From Bacillota bacterium (GTDB taxonomy: Bacteria > Bacillota > Clostridia > Saccharofermentanales > Fastidiosipilaceae), in assembly GCA_023420115.1 (NCBI GenBank), contig JAEZWR010000031.1:1-64000 (forward strand): a stretch of 64,000 bases of DNA, read 5' to 3'. Position 1 is the stretch's first letter; each line of letters starts with the position of its first letter. The notes under the pieces are model-generated. The model saw only the letters and a list, made by a program, of their open reading frames with translations, ran no database searches and had not been told where the DNA came from. The position numbers and the translations under genes are program-made. Positions 35,485 to 44,002 of the stretch are shown here, piece by piece.

Positions 35485-35985
35485 CTAGATCTTATCTGAG
35501 TCGAAGCAAAGACTTATTTCACTTATCGAACTTTCTAATTTACGCAATTTAACTCCGGCATTATTCAAGAGACGCTTCGAGGCAATTGTACTTTCGCTAT
35601 TAGCATACTTATCAGAGATATATACAACTTCTTTGATTCCAGATTGGATAATAGCCTTTGCACATTCATTGCAGGGGAAGAGAGCAACAAAAATTGTGCA
35701 GCCATATAAATCTTTTCCAGGATTATTAAGGATTGCATTTAATTCAGCGTGACAAACATAAGGATATTTAGTATCTAATATGTTGTCTGCTTCCCGACCC
35801 CAGGGAAATTCATTGTCATCACAACCAATGGGTAGACCATTATATCCGATACTTACTATTTTCTTGCGCTGGTCGACTATGCATGCTCCAACCTGTGTGT
35901 TTGGATCCTTACTACGTTGGGCTGCAAGCAAGGCAACTGCCATAAAATATTCGTCCCAGCTTATATAGTTGTCTCTTTTGTTCAT
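35485..35985 (-). CDS. dCMP deaminase family protein
   Basis: A 166-aa zinc deaminase that converts dCMP to dUMP for thymidylate synthesis. HAELNA carries the zinc His and the proton-shuttle Glu; PCNECA carries the two zinc Cys. The N-terminal SWDEYFMAVALLAAQRSKDP and the long insert with GCDDNEFPWGRE match the ComEB/dCMP-deaminase family rather than riboflavin or cytidine deaminases. AGGTGA precedes ATG 35985. It appears to be transcribed alone. Confidence 0.9.
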   Translation of the reverse strand: MNKRDNYISWDEYFMAVALLAAQRSKDPNTQVGACIVDQRKKIVSIGYNGLPIGCDDNEFPWGREADNILDTKYPYVCHAELNAILNNPGKDLYGCTIFVALFPCNECAKAIIQSGIKEVVYISDKYANSESTIASKRLLNNAGVKLRKLESSISEISLCFDSDKI

Positions 35986-36060
35986 AAGTCACCTGCCTAA
36001 ATTGATTATTGATAATTATAGCGTTTTAAAGTAGTAAAAAGCGAAGCCGTTAAAATTTAA

Positions 36061-36083
36061 AATATTCATAAATAATGAATATT
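36061..36083. promoter_or_regulatory. ARG-box-like palindrome, distal
   Basis: AATATTCAT and ATGAATATT flank AAATA with no mismatch. It contains ATTCAT/ATGAAT half-sites typical of ArgR/AhrC operators. It lies about 300 bases before the amino-acid transporter genes, in the interval shared with the divergent deaminase gene. Confidence 0.5.
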
Positions 36084-36264
36084 ATTCAGGAGCGAAATTT
36101 CGATTTTTATAAATAAAATTTGATGTGCGCTATGGTGTAACACTTGTTAAAAGACGCAACTATAGCTTTTAAAATAAAGATAAAACAATGATTTTCTTTG
36201 ATTTTGTGGAGTCTGTTCAACTTGGATTAAAAATAACGTATATCTTTGCACAAAATGATAAAAA

Positions 36265-36315
36265 TGCATAAATATGCAAAAATGATTAGAAATATGCATA
36301 AATATATTGTAGAAT
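36265..36315 (+). promoter_or_regulatory. Tandem ARG-box-like sites over the transporter promoter
   Basis: TGCATAAATATGCA (36265-36278) is a palindrome, and a second TGCATAAATAT starts exactly 30 bases later at 36295. The second copy overlaps the presumed promoter: TTAGAA (36287-36292), 17-base spacer, TAGAAT (36310-36315). Two sites three helical turns apart suit a hexameric ArgR repressor. Confidence 0.55.
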
Positions 36316-36376
36316 GCTCAACACTAAGATGAAAATTAATAAATAAATTATTTAAAGAATAGCAAGGAGTAATGAA

Positions 36377-37204
36377 ATGAAGACATCTAAAATATTTGTA
36401 GCAGTGATTAGTGCTTTTTCTTTGATTTTGCCAAATTTATTCACAATTTCTGCGGCAGAAGATAAAAGTTATGATCAGATAAAGGAAAAGAAAGAATTAG
36501 TTGTTAGTACGTCCCCAGACTTTGCTCCCTTTGAATTTATTGATGATAGTAAAAAGGGTCAGGAGCAGTATGTGGGTGCAGATATAGAGTTGGCAAAATT
36601 CATTGCTGATAAAATGGGTGTCGAGCTGAAGATAGAAGCGATGGCTTTTGACCAGTGCTATGCAGCTGTTGCACAAGGTAAAGTTGATTTGGCTATTTCT
36701 GGTTTTTCAGAAACCGAAGAGAGAAAAGAAAATTTTAACTTGTCTGACACATATAGCAACGATGAGAAACAAATTTTACTTGTGAGAAAAGGGGATGAGT
36801 CTAAGTTTAGTACAAAAGATAGTCTCAAGGGTGCGAAAATCGCCGTACAGAATGCTTCTTTGCAACAACAAGTAGTTCAAGATGAGTTACCAGAGGCAAA
36901 CATAGAGTTGATAACAGATGTGAATTTAGCAGTTGAGATGCTTGCGAGAGGTAAAGTTGATGCCCTTGCATTGGGAGAAAGTAATGCTGAGATTATTCTC
37001 CATAATCATGAAGATCTTGCTCTGGCCAAATTTAGTTTTGAATATGTTGAGAAAGGTTACTTGATTTTAGTAAATAAAGAATCAAAACAGCTTTTGGACG
37101 AGGTAAATAAGATTCTAGAAGAAGTTAAAGAAGATAATATGTATGATAAATGGAAGAAGGAAGCAATTGATTTGGCACTTAGTTTAGGAATTGAATTGAG
37201 TTGA
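36377..37204 (+). CDS. Amino-acid ABC transporter substrate-binding protein
   Basis: A 275-aa polar-amino-acid binding protein (SBP family 3). A signal peptide spans about 1-27 (hydrophobic core, cleavage after ISA or SAA). LVVSTSPDFAPFEF opens the mature fold; VGADIELAKFIADKMG and DLAISGFSETEERK are family motifs. There is no lipobox Cys, unlike most Gram-positive binding proteins. ARG-box-like sites at the promoter suggest arginine or a related basic amino acid as substrate (inference). AAGGAG precedes the ATG. A long hairpin separates it from the permease gene. Confidence 0.88.
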   Translation: MKTSKIFVAVISAFSLILPNLFTISAAEDKSYDQIKEKKELVVSTSPDFAPFEFIDDSKKGQEQYVGADIELAKFIADKMGVELKIEAMAFDQCYAAVAQGKVDLAISGFSETEERKENFNLSDTYSNDEKQILLVRKGDESKFSTKDSLKGAKIAVQNASLQQQVVQDELPEANIELITDVNLAVEMLARGKVDALALGESNAEIILHNHEDLALAKFSFEYVEKGYLILVNKESKQLLDEVNKILEEVKEDNMYDKWKKEAIDLALSLGIELS

Positions 37205-37330
37205 GTTGATTTATTTAGACTTTATTTAATAAGTATAGATTTGGTTTACATATTGCATAAAGAAAAGTTATAAATAGTAAGAAAAAATAATTTGAGTTGG
37301 TTTTGCGTATAGTATTTTGAATGAATTAGA

Positions 37331-37366
37331 AATAAGAGAGATAGATTGATTTCTATCTCTCTTATT
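37331..37366. repeat. Perfect 15-bp inverted repeat between binding protein and permease genes
   Basis: AATAAGAGAGATAGA and TCTATCTCTCTTATT flank a 6-base loop. No T-run follows, so it may be an mRNA processing or stability element that keeps the binding protein more abundant than the membrane parts; partial termination is also possible. Confidence 0.6.
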
Positions 37367-37396
37367 GCAAGTGATAGTTAAACAAAGGGGAGAGAA

Positions 37397-38074
37397 ATGG
37401 AGTTTATTACTGATATTTTTAAGATTGTAAGCAGATATTATCCACTATTAATCGGTTCTCTAGGAATAACCTTGCTTTTGACACTGATTACTGTTGTATC
37501 TGGTGTTATTCTAGGAACTTTAATATGTTTAGCACGAGATTCCAAATATAAGATTGTGTCTTTGCTTGCAAAAGCTTTTGTAGATATAGTTAGGGGGACA
37601 CCATTACTTCTTCAGTTGACCTTTTTTTATTTTGCCTTTGATGGAGCAAATTCTTTTATACGTTTAGATAAGTTTAGTTCAATATGTCTTGCTTTGGCTA
37701 TTAATTCATCTGCATATGTTGCCGAAATTATTCGTTCGGGTATTAGTTCTATTGATAAAGGGCAATATGAGGCCGCTATTAGCTTGGGCCTGAACAAGTC
37801 TCAAGCTATGAAAAAGGTAATTTTACCTCAGGCCATTAGAAATATATTGCCAGCCTTGGGAAATGAATTTATTTCCGTAAGTAAAGAAACTAGCTTGGCA
37901 TCAACATTTTTTATAGGCGATCTTATGACAGCGTTTAAGACCATATCGGGAACGACATTTATATATCTTCCTTTACTTACTGTTATAGGAATTATTTATT
38001 TTATTATTACTTTTGCTATGGGAAGAGTTGTTTCTTTCCTTGAGAGAAAATATCAAACTTCGGCTGAAAGTTAA
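37397..38074 (+). CDS. Amino-acid ABC transporter permease
   Basis: A 225-aa HisM/GlnP-type permease with about five membrane segments. VRGTPLLLQLTFFYFA-type sequence (IVRGTPLLLQ) and the EAA loop QYEAAISLGLNKSQAMKKVILPQA are diagnostic and contact the ATPase. It starts at ATG 37397 with GGGGAG upstream. It forms a three-gene transporter with the binding protein before it and the ATPase after it. Confidence 0.92.
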   Translation: MEFITDIFKIVSRYYPLLIGSLGITLLLTLITVVSGVILGTLICLARDSKYKIVSLLAKAFVDIVRGTPLLLQLTFFYFAFDGANSFIRLDKFSSICLALAINSSAYVAEIIRSGISSIDKGQYEAAISLGLNKSQAMKKVILPQAIRNILPALGNEFISVSKETSLASTFFIGDLMTAFKTISGTTFIYLPLLTVIGIIYFIITFAMGRVVSFLERKYQTSAES

Positions 38075-38112
38075 TAAAATGATTGTATAAAATAGGGAGA
38101 TAATTTGGAAGT

Positions 38113-38907
38113 ATGAGTAGTATTGAAAATAATGTAAGTTCAGTAAGTACTGGTGATAAAGAAATGAATGAGAAGCCCACTATTATTGAGGTGAAAAATC
38201 TTTATAAAAGTTTCGGTGAGCTGAGAGTGCTTGATAACGTAAGTGCATCTGTGAAAAAGGGGGAAGTTATAAGTATTATTGGCCCTTCAGGTGGGGGTAA
38301 GAGTACATTCCTCCGTTGTTTGAACCTTCTAGAAATACCAGATTCTGGCGAAATCTATTTTCATTCTGAACAGGTTAATAAAAAGAATTATGATATTACA
38401 AAGTGCCGTCAAAAGATGGGGATGGTTTTTCAGCATTTTAATATTTTTCCTCATATGTCAGTTATCGATAATATAACTATGGCACCTAAATTGCTTCTTT
38501 CCAAATCTGATGATGAAGCTAAAAAGTCGGCATATGAATTATTAGAGCGAGTTGGCTTAAGTGATAAGGCGAACGTATCACCAATTAAATTATCTGGAGG
38601 GCAGAAGCAAAGGCTGGCAATAGTTAGAGCCTTGGCTATGGAACCCGAGATGATGCTGTTTGATGAGCCTACTTCGGCTCTTGATCCTGAGATGGTTGGA
38701 GAGGTTCTTGAAGTAATTGCTGGCCTTGCATCAAGTGGTATGACGACACTTATTGTTACTCATGAAATGGGATTTGCTAAGAGAGTGTCAGATAGAATAA
38801 TTTTTATGGCAGATGGGAAGATCGTAGAAGAGGGGAGTCCACAGGATATATTTACTAAGCCAAAACAAGATAGAACCGCACTTTTCCTTGAAAAAGTTCT
38901 TTATTAA
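38113..38907 (+). CDS. Amino-acid ABC transporter ATP-binding protein
   Basis: A 264-aa GlnQ/ArtP-type ATPase. Walker A is GPSGGGKST, followed by FNIFPHMSV; the signature is LSGGQKQRLAIVRA and Walker B is MMLFDEPTSALDPEMV. About 25 extra polar residues precede the ATPase domain; an in-frame ATG at 38164 would give the usual N terminus, so the start is not certain. It lies 38 bases after the permease gene and completes the importer. Confidence 0.9.
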   Translation: MSSIENNVSSVSTGDKEMNEKPTIIEVKNLYKSFGELRVLDNVSASVKKGEVISIIGPSGGGKSTFLRCLNLLEIPDSGEIYFHSEQVNKKNYDITKCRQKMGMVFQHFNIFPHMSVIDNITMAPKLLLSKSDDEAKKSAYELLERVGLSDKANVSPIKLSGGQKQRLAIVRALAMEPEMMLFDEPTSALDPEMVGEVLEVIAGLASSGMTTLIVTHEMGFAKRVSDRIIFMADGKIVEEGSPQDIFTKPKQDRTALFLEKVLY

Positions 38908-39007
38908 TTTTATGTTTAGTTTAGGAATAAGTTTGTGTAATTTTCATATTGCTTAATTTGGAATATTGTCTGTATAATACAAAATTAATATATATTCTGG
39001 AGCGTAT

Positions 39008-39472
39008 ATGATTATTAAATATATTAAAGTATTTATCGTGGCTATGCTTCCACTTGTAGAGCTTAGATTGGCTATACCTATTTCTCAAGCTATGGGGTTG
39101 GATACCATTCCTAGTTATATTGTTGCGATCATTGGAAATATGTTACCAGTTCCTTTTATATATCTTTTTGCTAGAAGAGTACTTATATGGGGCAGTAAAC
39201 AGCGATATATTTCTAAATTTTTTAGTTATTGCTTAAATAAGGGTGAAAGGGCAGGAGCAAAATTAGAATCAAGTGCAGGAAGAGGACTATTTGTTGCTTT
39301 GTTTTTGTTCGTTGCAATACCTCTGCCTGGAACGGGAGCTTGGACAGGGACGCTCGCAGCTAGCATATTAGATTTTGATTTTAAAAAGACTTGTGTGGCC
39401 TGTATGTGTGGGGTTTTGGCAGCAGGTATATTGATGATGCTTCTTAGTAAAGTTGTTATTTCTCTCTTTTAA
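39008..39472 (+). CDS. Small multidrug export family protein (COG2426)
   Basis: A 154-aa membrane protein with three to four hydrophobic segments. The pattern PLVELRLAIPI near the N terminus and AIPLPGTGAWTGTLAA near residue 110 matches the Sm_multidrug_ex family. Members have been called exporters on little evidence, so the true role is uncertain. GGAG lies five bases before ATG 39008. It lies between the amino-acid importer and a MATE transporter. Confidence 0.8.
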   Translation: MIIKYIKVFIVAMLPLVELRLAIPISQAMGLDTIPSYIVAIIGNMLPVPFIYLFARRVLIWGSKQRYISKFFSYCLNKGERAGAKLESSAGRGLFVALFLFVAIPLPGTGAWTGTLAASILDFDFKKTCVACMCGVLAAGILMMLLSKVVISLF

Positions 39473-39613
39473 TATATAGAGACGTTTATATTTGAAAATT
39501 GATATATGAGTTTTGGAAAATATGAAGGATTGTTGAATTGCGATTCTTCTATTTTTTATCTTCAGGAGATTAATAGTTATTTGTACATATAATTACTAGA
39601 AAAGGTGATAATT

Positions 39614-41005
39614 TTGCAAAACAATAATAATGATAAAACAGTCCTGACAAGAGATAACAATCCTATCGGTTTTGAAAAAGAAGGGAAATTATTATCTAAG
39701 TTCGCTATTCCTAGTTGTGTTGCACTTGTAGTAAGTGCTCTATACAACATTGTAGATCAAATATTTATAGGACAGTATGTTGGATACTTAGGGAACGCTG
39801 CAACAAATGTCAGCTTCCCTTTTGTTACTATTTGTTTATCTTTAGCACTGTTGATTGGTATAGGTGCTGCATCTAGGTTTTCCCTGTTTCTAGGGGCTGG
39901 TAGAAATGAGCATGCGAGATCTGTAGTTGGAAATTCAGTTGTTATTCTCTTTATAATGGGAATGCTGCTTACTTTAGTAACACAAACTTTCCTTAAACAA
40001 TTTCTATTTGCTTTTGGTGCTACTTCTGATGTTATGCCATATGCTCTTACATACGCTGGTATATGTGCTTGGGGATACACCTTTGTTATGTTACAGACTT
40101 CAATTTGTGCTCTGGCTAGGGCGGATGGAAGTCCGCAATTTTCGATGCTTGCAATAGTGTTAGGCGCAGTTGCAAATACGATACTTGATCCAATTTTTAT
40201 TAAAGTTATGGGGATGGGAATAGCTGGTGCTGCGATAGCAACTGTTATTGGTCAATTTGTGAGTTTCGTGACGGCTTTTTCTTACTTGTGGCGCTTTAAA
40301 TCAATAAATCTTAAATTGAAGGATTTTAGATTCAACTTGAAAGAGACTCTTAGGACGGCTTCACTCGGGGTGAGCAGTTTTTCGAACCAAGTGAATATTA
40401 CTTTCTTGCAGATAGTTATGAATAATTCCATAAAATATTATGGAGCTGCATCTATTTATGGCGCTGAAATACCGCTTGCTGCAAGTGGTATTGTGTTTAA
40501 ATGCAATGCTATATTAGTATCTATAGTTGTGGGAATTTCTCAGGGAGCGCAGGCTATTATCGGCTTCAACTATGGTGCAGAAAAATATAATAGAGTTAAA
40601 AGAACATTGATGTTGGCTGTGAGTGCGGGTTTTGTTACTTGTTTTATTGGTTTTCTTGCTTTTCAACTTATACCAGATAAAATTTTATCTATATTCGGTG
40701 ACGGTGATGAGAGGTATTTCCAATTTGCTATTTATTTTATGCGTGTGTATTTATTCACTGTTCCTTTTATGGGAATACAAATTATCTGTTCGAATTATTT
40801 TGCTGCAGTTGGCAAACCCCTTATTGGTTTGTTTTTGGCGATGACCAGAACGGTAATATTTTTAATACCTTTACTTCTTATATTCCCACTTTTTTGGGGT
40901 ATAGATGGTATTTTATATACGGCTCCTGTTGCTGATACTATGGCTCTAATTGTTACTTCTACAATGATTATAAGAGAAATAAAGAGATTACATAAGAAAT
41001 CGTAG
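39614..41005 (+). CDS. MATE-family efflux transporter
   Basis: A 463-aa protein with about 12 membrane segments and MATE signatures (FAIPSCVALVVSALYNIVDQ, ASRFSLFLGAGR). I use TTG 39614, with AAAGG eight bases upstream; the GTG at 39605 would lie inside that site. It belongs to the DinF/VmrA-like MATE branch and differs from the copy at 28397. A terminator follows. Substrate unknown. Confidence 0.88.
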   Translation: MQNNNNDKTVLTRDNNPIGFEKEGKLLSKFAIPSCVALVVSALYNIVDQIFIGQYVGYLGNAATNVSFPFVTICLSLALLIGIGAASRFSLFLGAGRNEHARSVVGNSVVILFIMGMLLTLVTQTFLKQFLFAFGATSDVMPYALTYAGICAWGYTFVMLQTSICALARADGSPQFSMLAIVLGAVANTILDPIFIKVMGMGIAGAAIATVIGQFVSFVTAFSYLWRFKSINLKLKDFRFNLKETLRTASLGVSSFSNQVNITFLQIVMNNSIKYYGAASIYGAEIPLAASGIVFKCNAILVSIVVGISQGAQAIIGFNYGAEKYNRVKRTLMLAVSAGFVTCFIGFLAFQLIPDKILSIFGDGDERYFQFAIYFMRVYLFTVPFMGIQIICSNYFAAVGKPLIGLFLAMTRTVIFLIPLLLIFPLFWGIDGILYTAPVADTMALIVTSTMIIREIKRLHKKS

Positions 41006-41066
41006 ATATGAGAATTTATTAATCGGAATGATTGGTGTTACAGATATGATATTAACTGATAAAAAT

Positions 41067-41094
41067 AAAAGTCCGAGATTACTCGGACTTTTTT
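41067..41094 (+). terminator. Terminator after the second MATE gene
   Basis: AAAAGTCCGAG and CTCGGACTTTT pair around a 4-base loop and end in TTTTTT. Confidence 0.9.
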
Positions 41095-41101
41095 GTCATA
41101 A

Positions 41102-41306
41102 ATTCAAGCAGTTGAATTTATATTTGACAGCTCTCCAGACATTTATTGTCTGACAGTATATAAAATATTCTCTTATATACCAGTATTTAAATCTGGCTAA
41201 ATCTAAATACTTCGGCCCAAATTCCTTTCTACTGTCAGCTAAGCCTAGATTGACGACAGCTTACTGATAATTTAGGCACCTCTGTCAGTTCAATTATTTA
41301 ATTGAA
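41102..41306. repeat. Non-coding stretch with a chain of inverted repeats
   Basis: Between the MATE terminator and the iron island lie several hairpins in a row: ATTCAA/TTGAAT (41102-41117), CAGAC/GTCTG (41136-41152), CCAG-TATTTAAAT-CTGG (41180-41195), CTGTC/GACAG (41232-41259) and TTCAATT/AATTGAA (41289-41306). TGACAG or CTGTCAG recurs four times (41125, 41151, 41231, 41282). No gene fits. It may be a structured RNA or the remains of a repeat element. Confidence 0.45.
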
Positions 41307-41498
41307 TACGCTTACTTTATTTATTGATTGTTATTAAGTCAAGTTTTTGACATATTTTCTACAATGTGAATAAAAAGTGAATATTTAAAAGACTTTATTA
41401 CTGATGTATTACAAAGTATTTTTAATATTACAAATCAAAGAAAGAGAAAATTACAAATAAAAAGAAGTGAATATATTTTAGTTATAGTCTTAAAATCC

Positions 41499-41528
41499 TT
41501 GACGTTTAGGTTAGCATTAGTTAACCTA
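41499..41528 (+). promoter_or_regulatory. Iron-island promoter with DtxR-like operator
   Basis: TTGACG (41499-41504) may be a -35. TAGGTTA (41507-41513) and TAACCTA (41522-41528) are inverted half-sites of the TTAGGTTAG type used by DtxR/IdeR-family iron regulators, though the spacer is 8 bases rather than 3. The site would cover the spacer and -10. Confidence 0.5.
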
Positions 41529-41562
41529 TGCGAATGAGATGAGCGAATTTTGGAGGGACCGG

Positions 41563-43023
41563 ATGAATACTAAGAAACGCTTATATTTTGTTCTGCTTTC
41601 TTTTATATTTTTTCTTATGCCTATGACTTTAGGCACTATTAATGCAGAGAATAGTAAAACCACAGTAACAAATGAAGAAATAGTCGAGCAGAGTTCTTCA
41701 AGTTCTGAAGAAATAGAAAGTTCAACTGCGGGAAGTTCTTCTGATACTAAGGGATCAAAGTCGTCATGGAATGTCGTTGGACATGCAGCTAGGCGTAGCT
41801 CCAAAAGTCATGGAGCCGATGCAAAAGAAGATAAGTTTGCCAATTGGACTGAAATCGCCGAAGTCATGGGAACTGTTCTTGATGAGGCAGTGGAATCATA
41901 TGAACCAGGAAATGAAGAGGCTATTGCCATTGCTTATGATTTAGTTGACAAAGCTTATTTCAGATATTACGAGACTCAAGGTTTCGAGAAAAATGTTCTC
42001 AATTTTTTACCAAATGGTAGGGTTAACGTCATGGAGGCTTTGTTTAGAGACTCTAAACGTTTAATTAATAATTCAGAACCAAAGGAAGACTTGAGTTCAT
42101 TAATTGACAAACTAAAATCAAATCTTATTGAGGATGCAGCTGTCCTTGACGGAATGAAAGCCGATGCTAAGGGATCAGGATTTGAGAGTTTTCTCGTCTC
42201 ATTTGCTCTTATGTTTAGAGAGGGATTAGAAGCTATCTTAGTTATAGCTGCTCTGATTGCTTATTTGGTCAAAACAAATAATAAAAAATATCTTAAACAT
42301 ATATACATCGGAGCTTTGTTTGGAGTTATTTCATCCATTATATTAGCTGTAGTATTTAGTTTCATAAGTAGCACTCTTGGATCAGTAGGATCTGGCCGTG
42401 GACAAGAGATTTTTGAGGGCGTTACAATGCTCATCGCAGTGGTGGTTTTGTTTTGGGTTAGCAATTGGATGCTCAATAAGTCTGAGGTTGAAGAATGGAA
42501 TAAATATATACATAAACAAGTTCAGACAACAATAACAACAGGTTCAGTTTTTGCGCTAGTATTTTCTGCGTGGATAGCAGTTGCCAGAGAGGGCGCCGAA
42601 TTAGTTCTTTTTTATCAGGGAATTTTAAGTAATCAAAATACAGATCATCTGTATATGTGGATTGGGTTGGTAGTTGCAGTAGTTGTATTAGCAGTAATCT
42701 TCATCTTGTTTAGAGTGCTTTCTGTCAGGTTACCACTCAAACCATTCTTCTACTTTACATCAATTGTAATGTTTGTTTTGTGTTTCTCTTTTGTTGGGAA
42801 AGGCATACATGAGTTCCAAGAGGCTGGTGTTGTACCAGTTACACATTTAATTGGGAAGATGGACGAGGGAACAGGCGTTATCGTTGACGCTTTCTCACTA
42901 GATTTATTAGGAATATATGACAGGTTAGAGAATCTTGTACCACAACTAATTTTAGTTATTATTACGATTATTACTTTTGTTGTGGGTGCCAGAAAAAGAC
43001 GAGCATCGACAAGTGAACAATAG
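41563..43023 (+). CDS. FTR1-family iron permease
   Basis: A 486-aa iron transporter. The start at ATG 41563, with GGAGG six bases upstream, gives a clean signal sequence (1-28, cleavage after INA). Residues about 30-205 are an extracytoplasmic domain with a Ser/Glu-rich opening. Seven membrane segments follow. The two iron motifs are REGLE near residue 219 and REGAE near residue 341. FTR1 proteins move Fe3+ after oxidation or hand-over by a partner. The Tp34 gene follows, as in Campylobacter and Bifidobacterium iron-uptake loci. Confidence 0.93.
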   Translation: MNTKKRLYFVLLSFIFFLMPMTLGTINAENSKTTVTNEEIVEQSSSSSEEIESSTAGSSSDTKGSKSSWNVVGHAARRSSKSHGADAKEDKFANWTEIAEVMGTVLDEAVESYEPGNEEAIAIAYDLVDKAYFRYYETQGFEKNVLNFLPNGRVNVMEALFRDSKRLINNSEPKEDLSSLIDKLKSNLIEDAAVLDGMKADAKGSGFESFLVSFALMFREGLEAILVIAALIAYLVKTNNKKYLKHIYIGALFGVISSIILAVVFSFISSTLGSVGSGRGQEIFEGVTMLIAVVVLFWVSNWMLNKSEVEEWNKYIHKQVQTTITTGSVFALVFSAWIAVAREGAELVLFYQGILSNQNTDHLYMWIGLVVAVVVLAVIFILFRVLSVRLPLKPFFYFTSIVMFVLCFSFVGKGIHEFQEAGVVPVTHLIGKMDEGTGVIVDAFSLDLLGIYDRLENLVPQLILVIITIITFVVGARKRRASTSEQ

Positions 43024-43126
43024 TTTTCTTTCTATACGATAATAATTCAGTTTGATTTTAAAATTATCTGATAGAAAAATAAAAATTTTGGACAAAATTT
43101 TCACCTAGATGGAAATTGTCATAGAT

Positions 43127-43145
43127 TAAGGATTGATTATCCTAA
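43127..43145. promoter_or_regulatory. Second candidate DtxR-like operator, before the Tp34 gene
   Basis: TTAAGGAT and ATCCTAAA flank five bases and match each other at seven of eight positions. The TTTAGG-type half-site resembles the one upstream of the FTR1 gene. It lies just before the ribosome site of the Tp34 gene. Confidence 0.4.
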
Positions 43146-43163
43146 ATATTGCAGGAGGTACAT

Positions 43164-43802
43164 ATGAAAAAGGTACTAACATTAGTTATGGCAACAGCCA
43201 TGAGTCTTTCAATAGTTCTGCCAACTTTTGTCAGAGCAGAAGAGAGCAAGACTTCTGAGTCCGCAAGCGAGAGTTCAGAGGACAAAGCAGCAGCTCCTGG
43301 AGAAGATGGCGCAGCAGGTTTTGAAGAAGTTCCTGTTCAGGAATTTGATATCAAAGATCCTGAGGGAAATGACACAATGCACGTAGGTGTTGTTTATTTC
43401 CAGCCAGTAGATATGGAGCCAGCCGGTACGTCACTTGACAAGGCTAGTGCAGATTGCCATATGGAGACAGATATCTCCGCTCTTAAGGGCAATAAGCTTG
43501 GATTTACAGATGGAGACTTCATTCCATATTTGCAGGTCAAGCTTATTATAAAGAGCCAGAGAACAGGTGAAGAAGAAGAGGTCGCATTTATGCCAATGAA
43601 CGCTTCAGATGGTCCTCACTATGGTGCCAATGTTAAGTTCAAAGATGGCGTAGGTCTATATGACTTGAGATTTGAGATCAAGGCTCCAGGAAACGAATAT
43701 CTTCTTCACGTTGACAAAGAAACTGGTGTTAGCGGTAAGTTCTGGTCAGAACCTCTAGTTGTCGAGGTTAAGGACTTCGAGTGGGACGGACGTCAGTGGT
43801 AA
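43164..43802 (+). CDS. Tp34/P19-family iron-binding protein
   Basis: A 212-aa exported protein. Start at ATG 43164 with AGGAGG five bases upstream. A signal peptide ends at VRA, and there is no lipobox Cys. An acidic Ser/Glu linker follows, then the Tp34 beta-sandwich: MHVGVVYFQPVDMEPAG, ADCHMETDISA and DGPHYGANV hold the metal-binding Met, Glu and His. P19 of Campylobacter and Tp34 of Treponema are the known relatives and feed iron to FTR1-type permeases. It is a separate transcript or an operon with the FTR1 gene, since a candidate operator lies in between. Confidence 0.9.
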   Translation: MKKVLTLVMATAMSLSIVLPTFVRAEESKTSESASESSEDKAAAPGEDGAAGFEEVPVQEFDIKDPEGNDTMHVGVVYFQPVDMEPAGTSLDKASADCHMETDISALKGNKLGFTDGDFIPYLQVKLIIKSQRTGEEEEVAFMPMNASDGPHYGANVKFKDGVGLYDLRFEIKAPGNEYLLHVDKETGVSGKFWSEPLVVEVKDFEWDGRQW

Positions 43803-43814
43803 TTTTGTTTTTTT

Positions 43815-43845
43815 AGGGGTGAGAAGCAATCTCTCGCCCCTTTTA
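43815..43845 (+). terminator. Terminator after the Tp34 gene
   Basis: AGGGGTGAGA and TCTCTCGCCCCT pair with one bulge and are followed by TTTTATT. It would make the abundant binding protein the end of one transcript, with partial read-through into the rest of the island. Confidence 0.75.
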
Positions 43846-44002
43846 TTACTTAATTATTCATTGCTACATTTTTGATTAGTGTAAGTACAGTTTTAGCAAT
43901 GAATATAAAGTAATAAACAAGTATGTTGGGATAATTATAAATTTATAGACATCAATATATTTTTATAGTGAAACTCTCCCAGATTGTTGGAAGGTGAAGT
44001 AA

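Noticed and set aside
41100..41310. 6S RNA or other named housekeeping RNA
   Set aside because: The outer TGACAG/CTGTCA ends can pair, but no long central-bubble hairpin forms. I list it only as a structured stretch.
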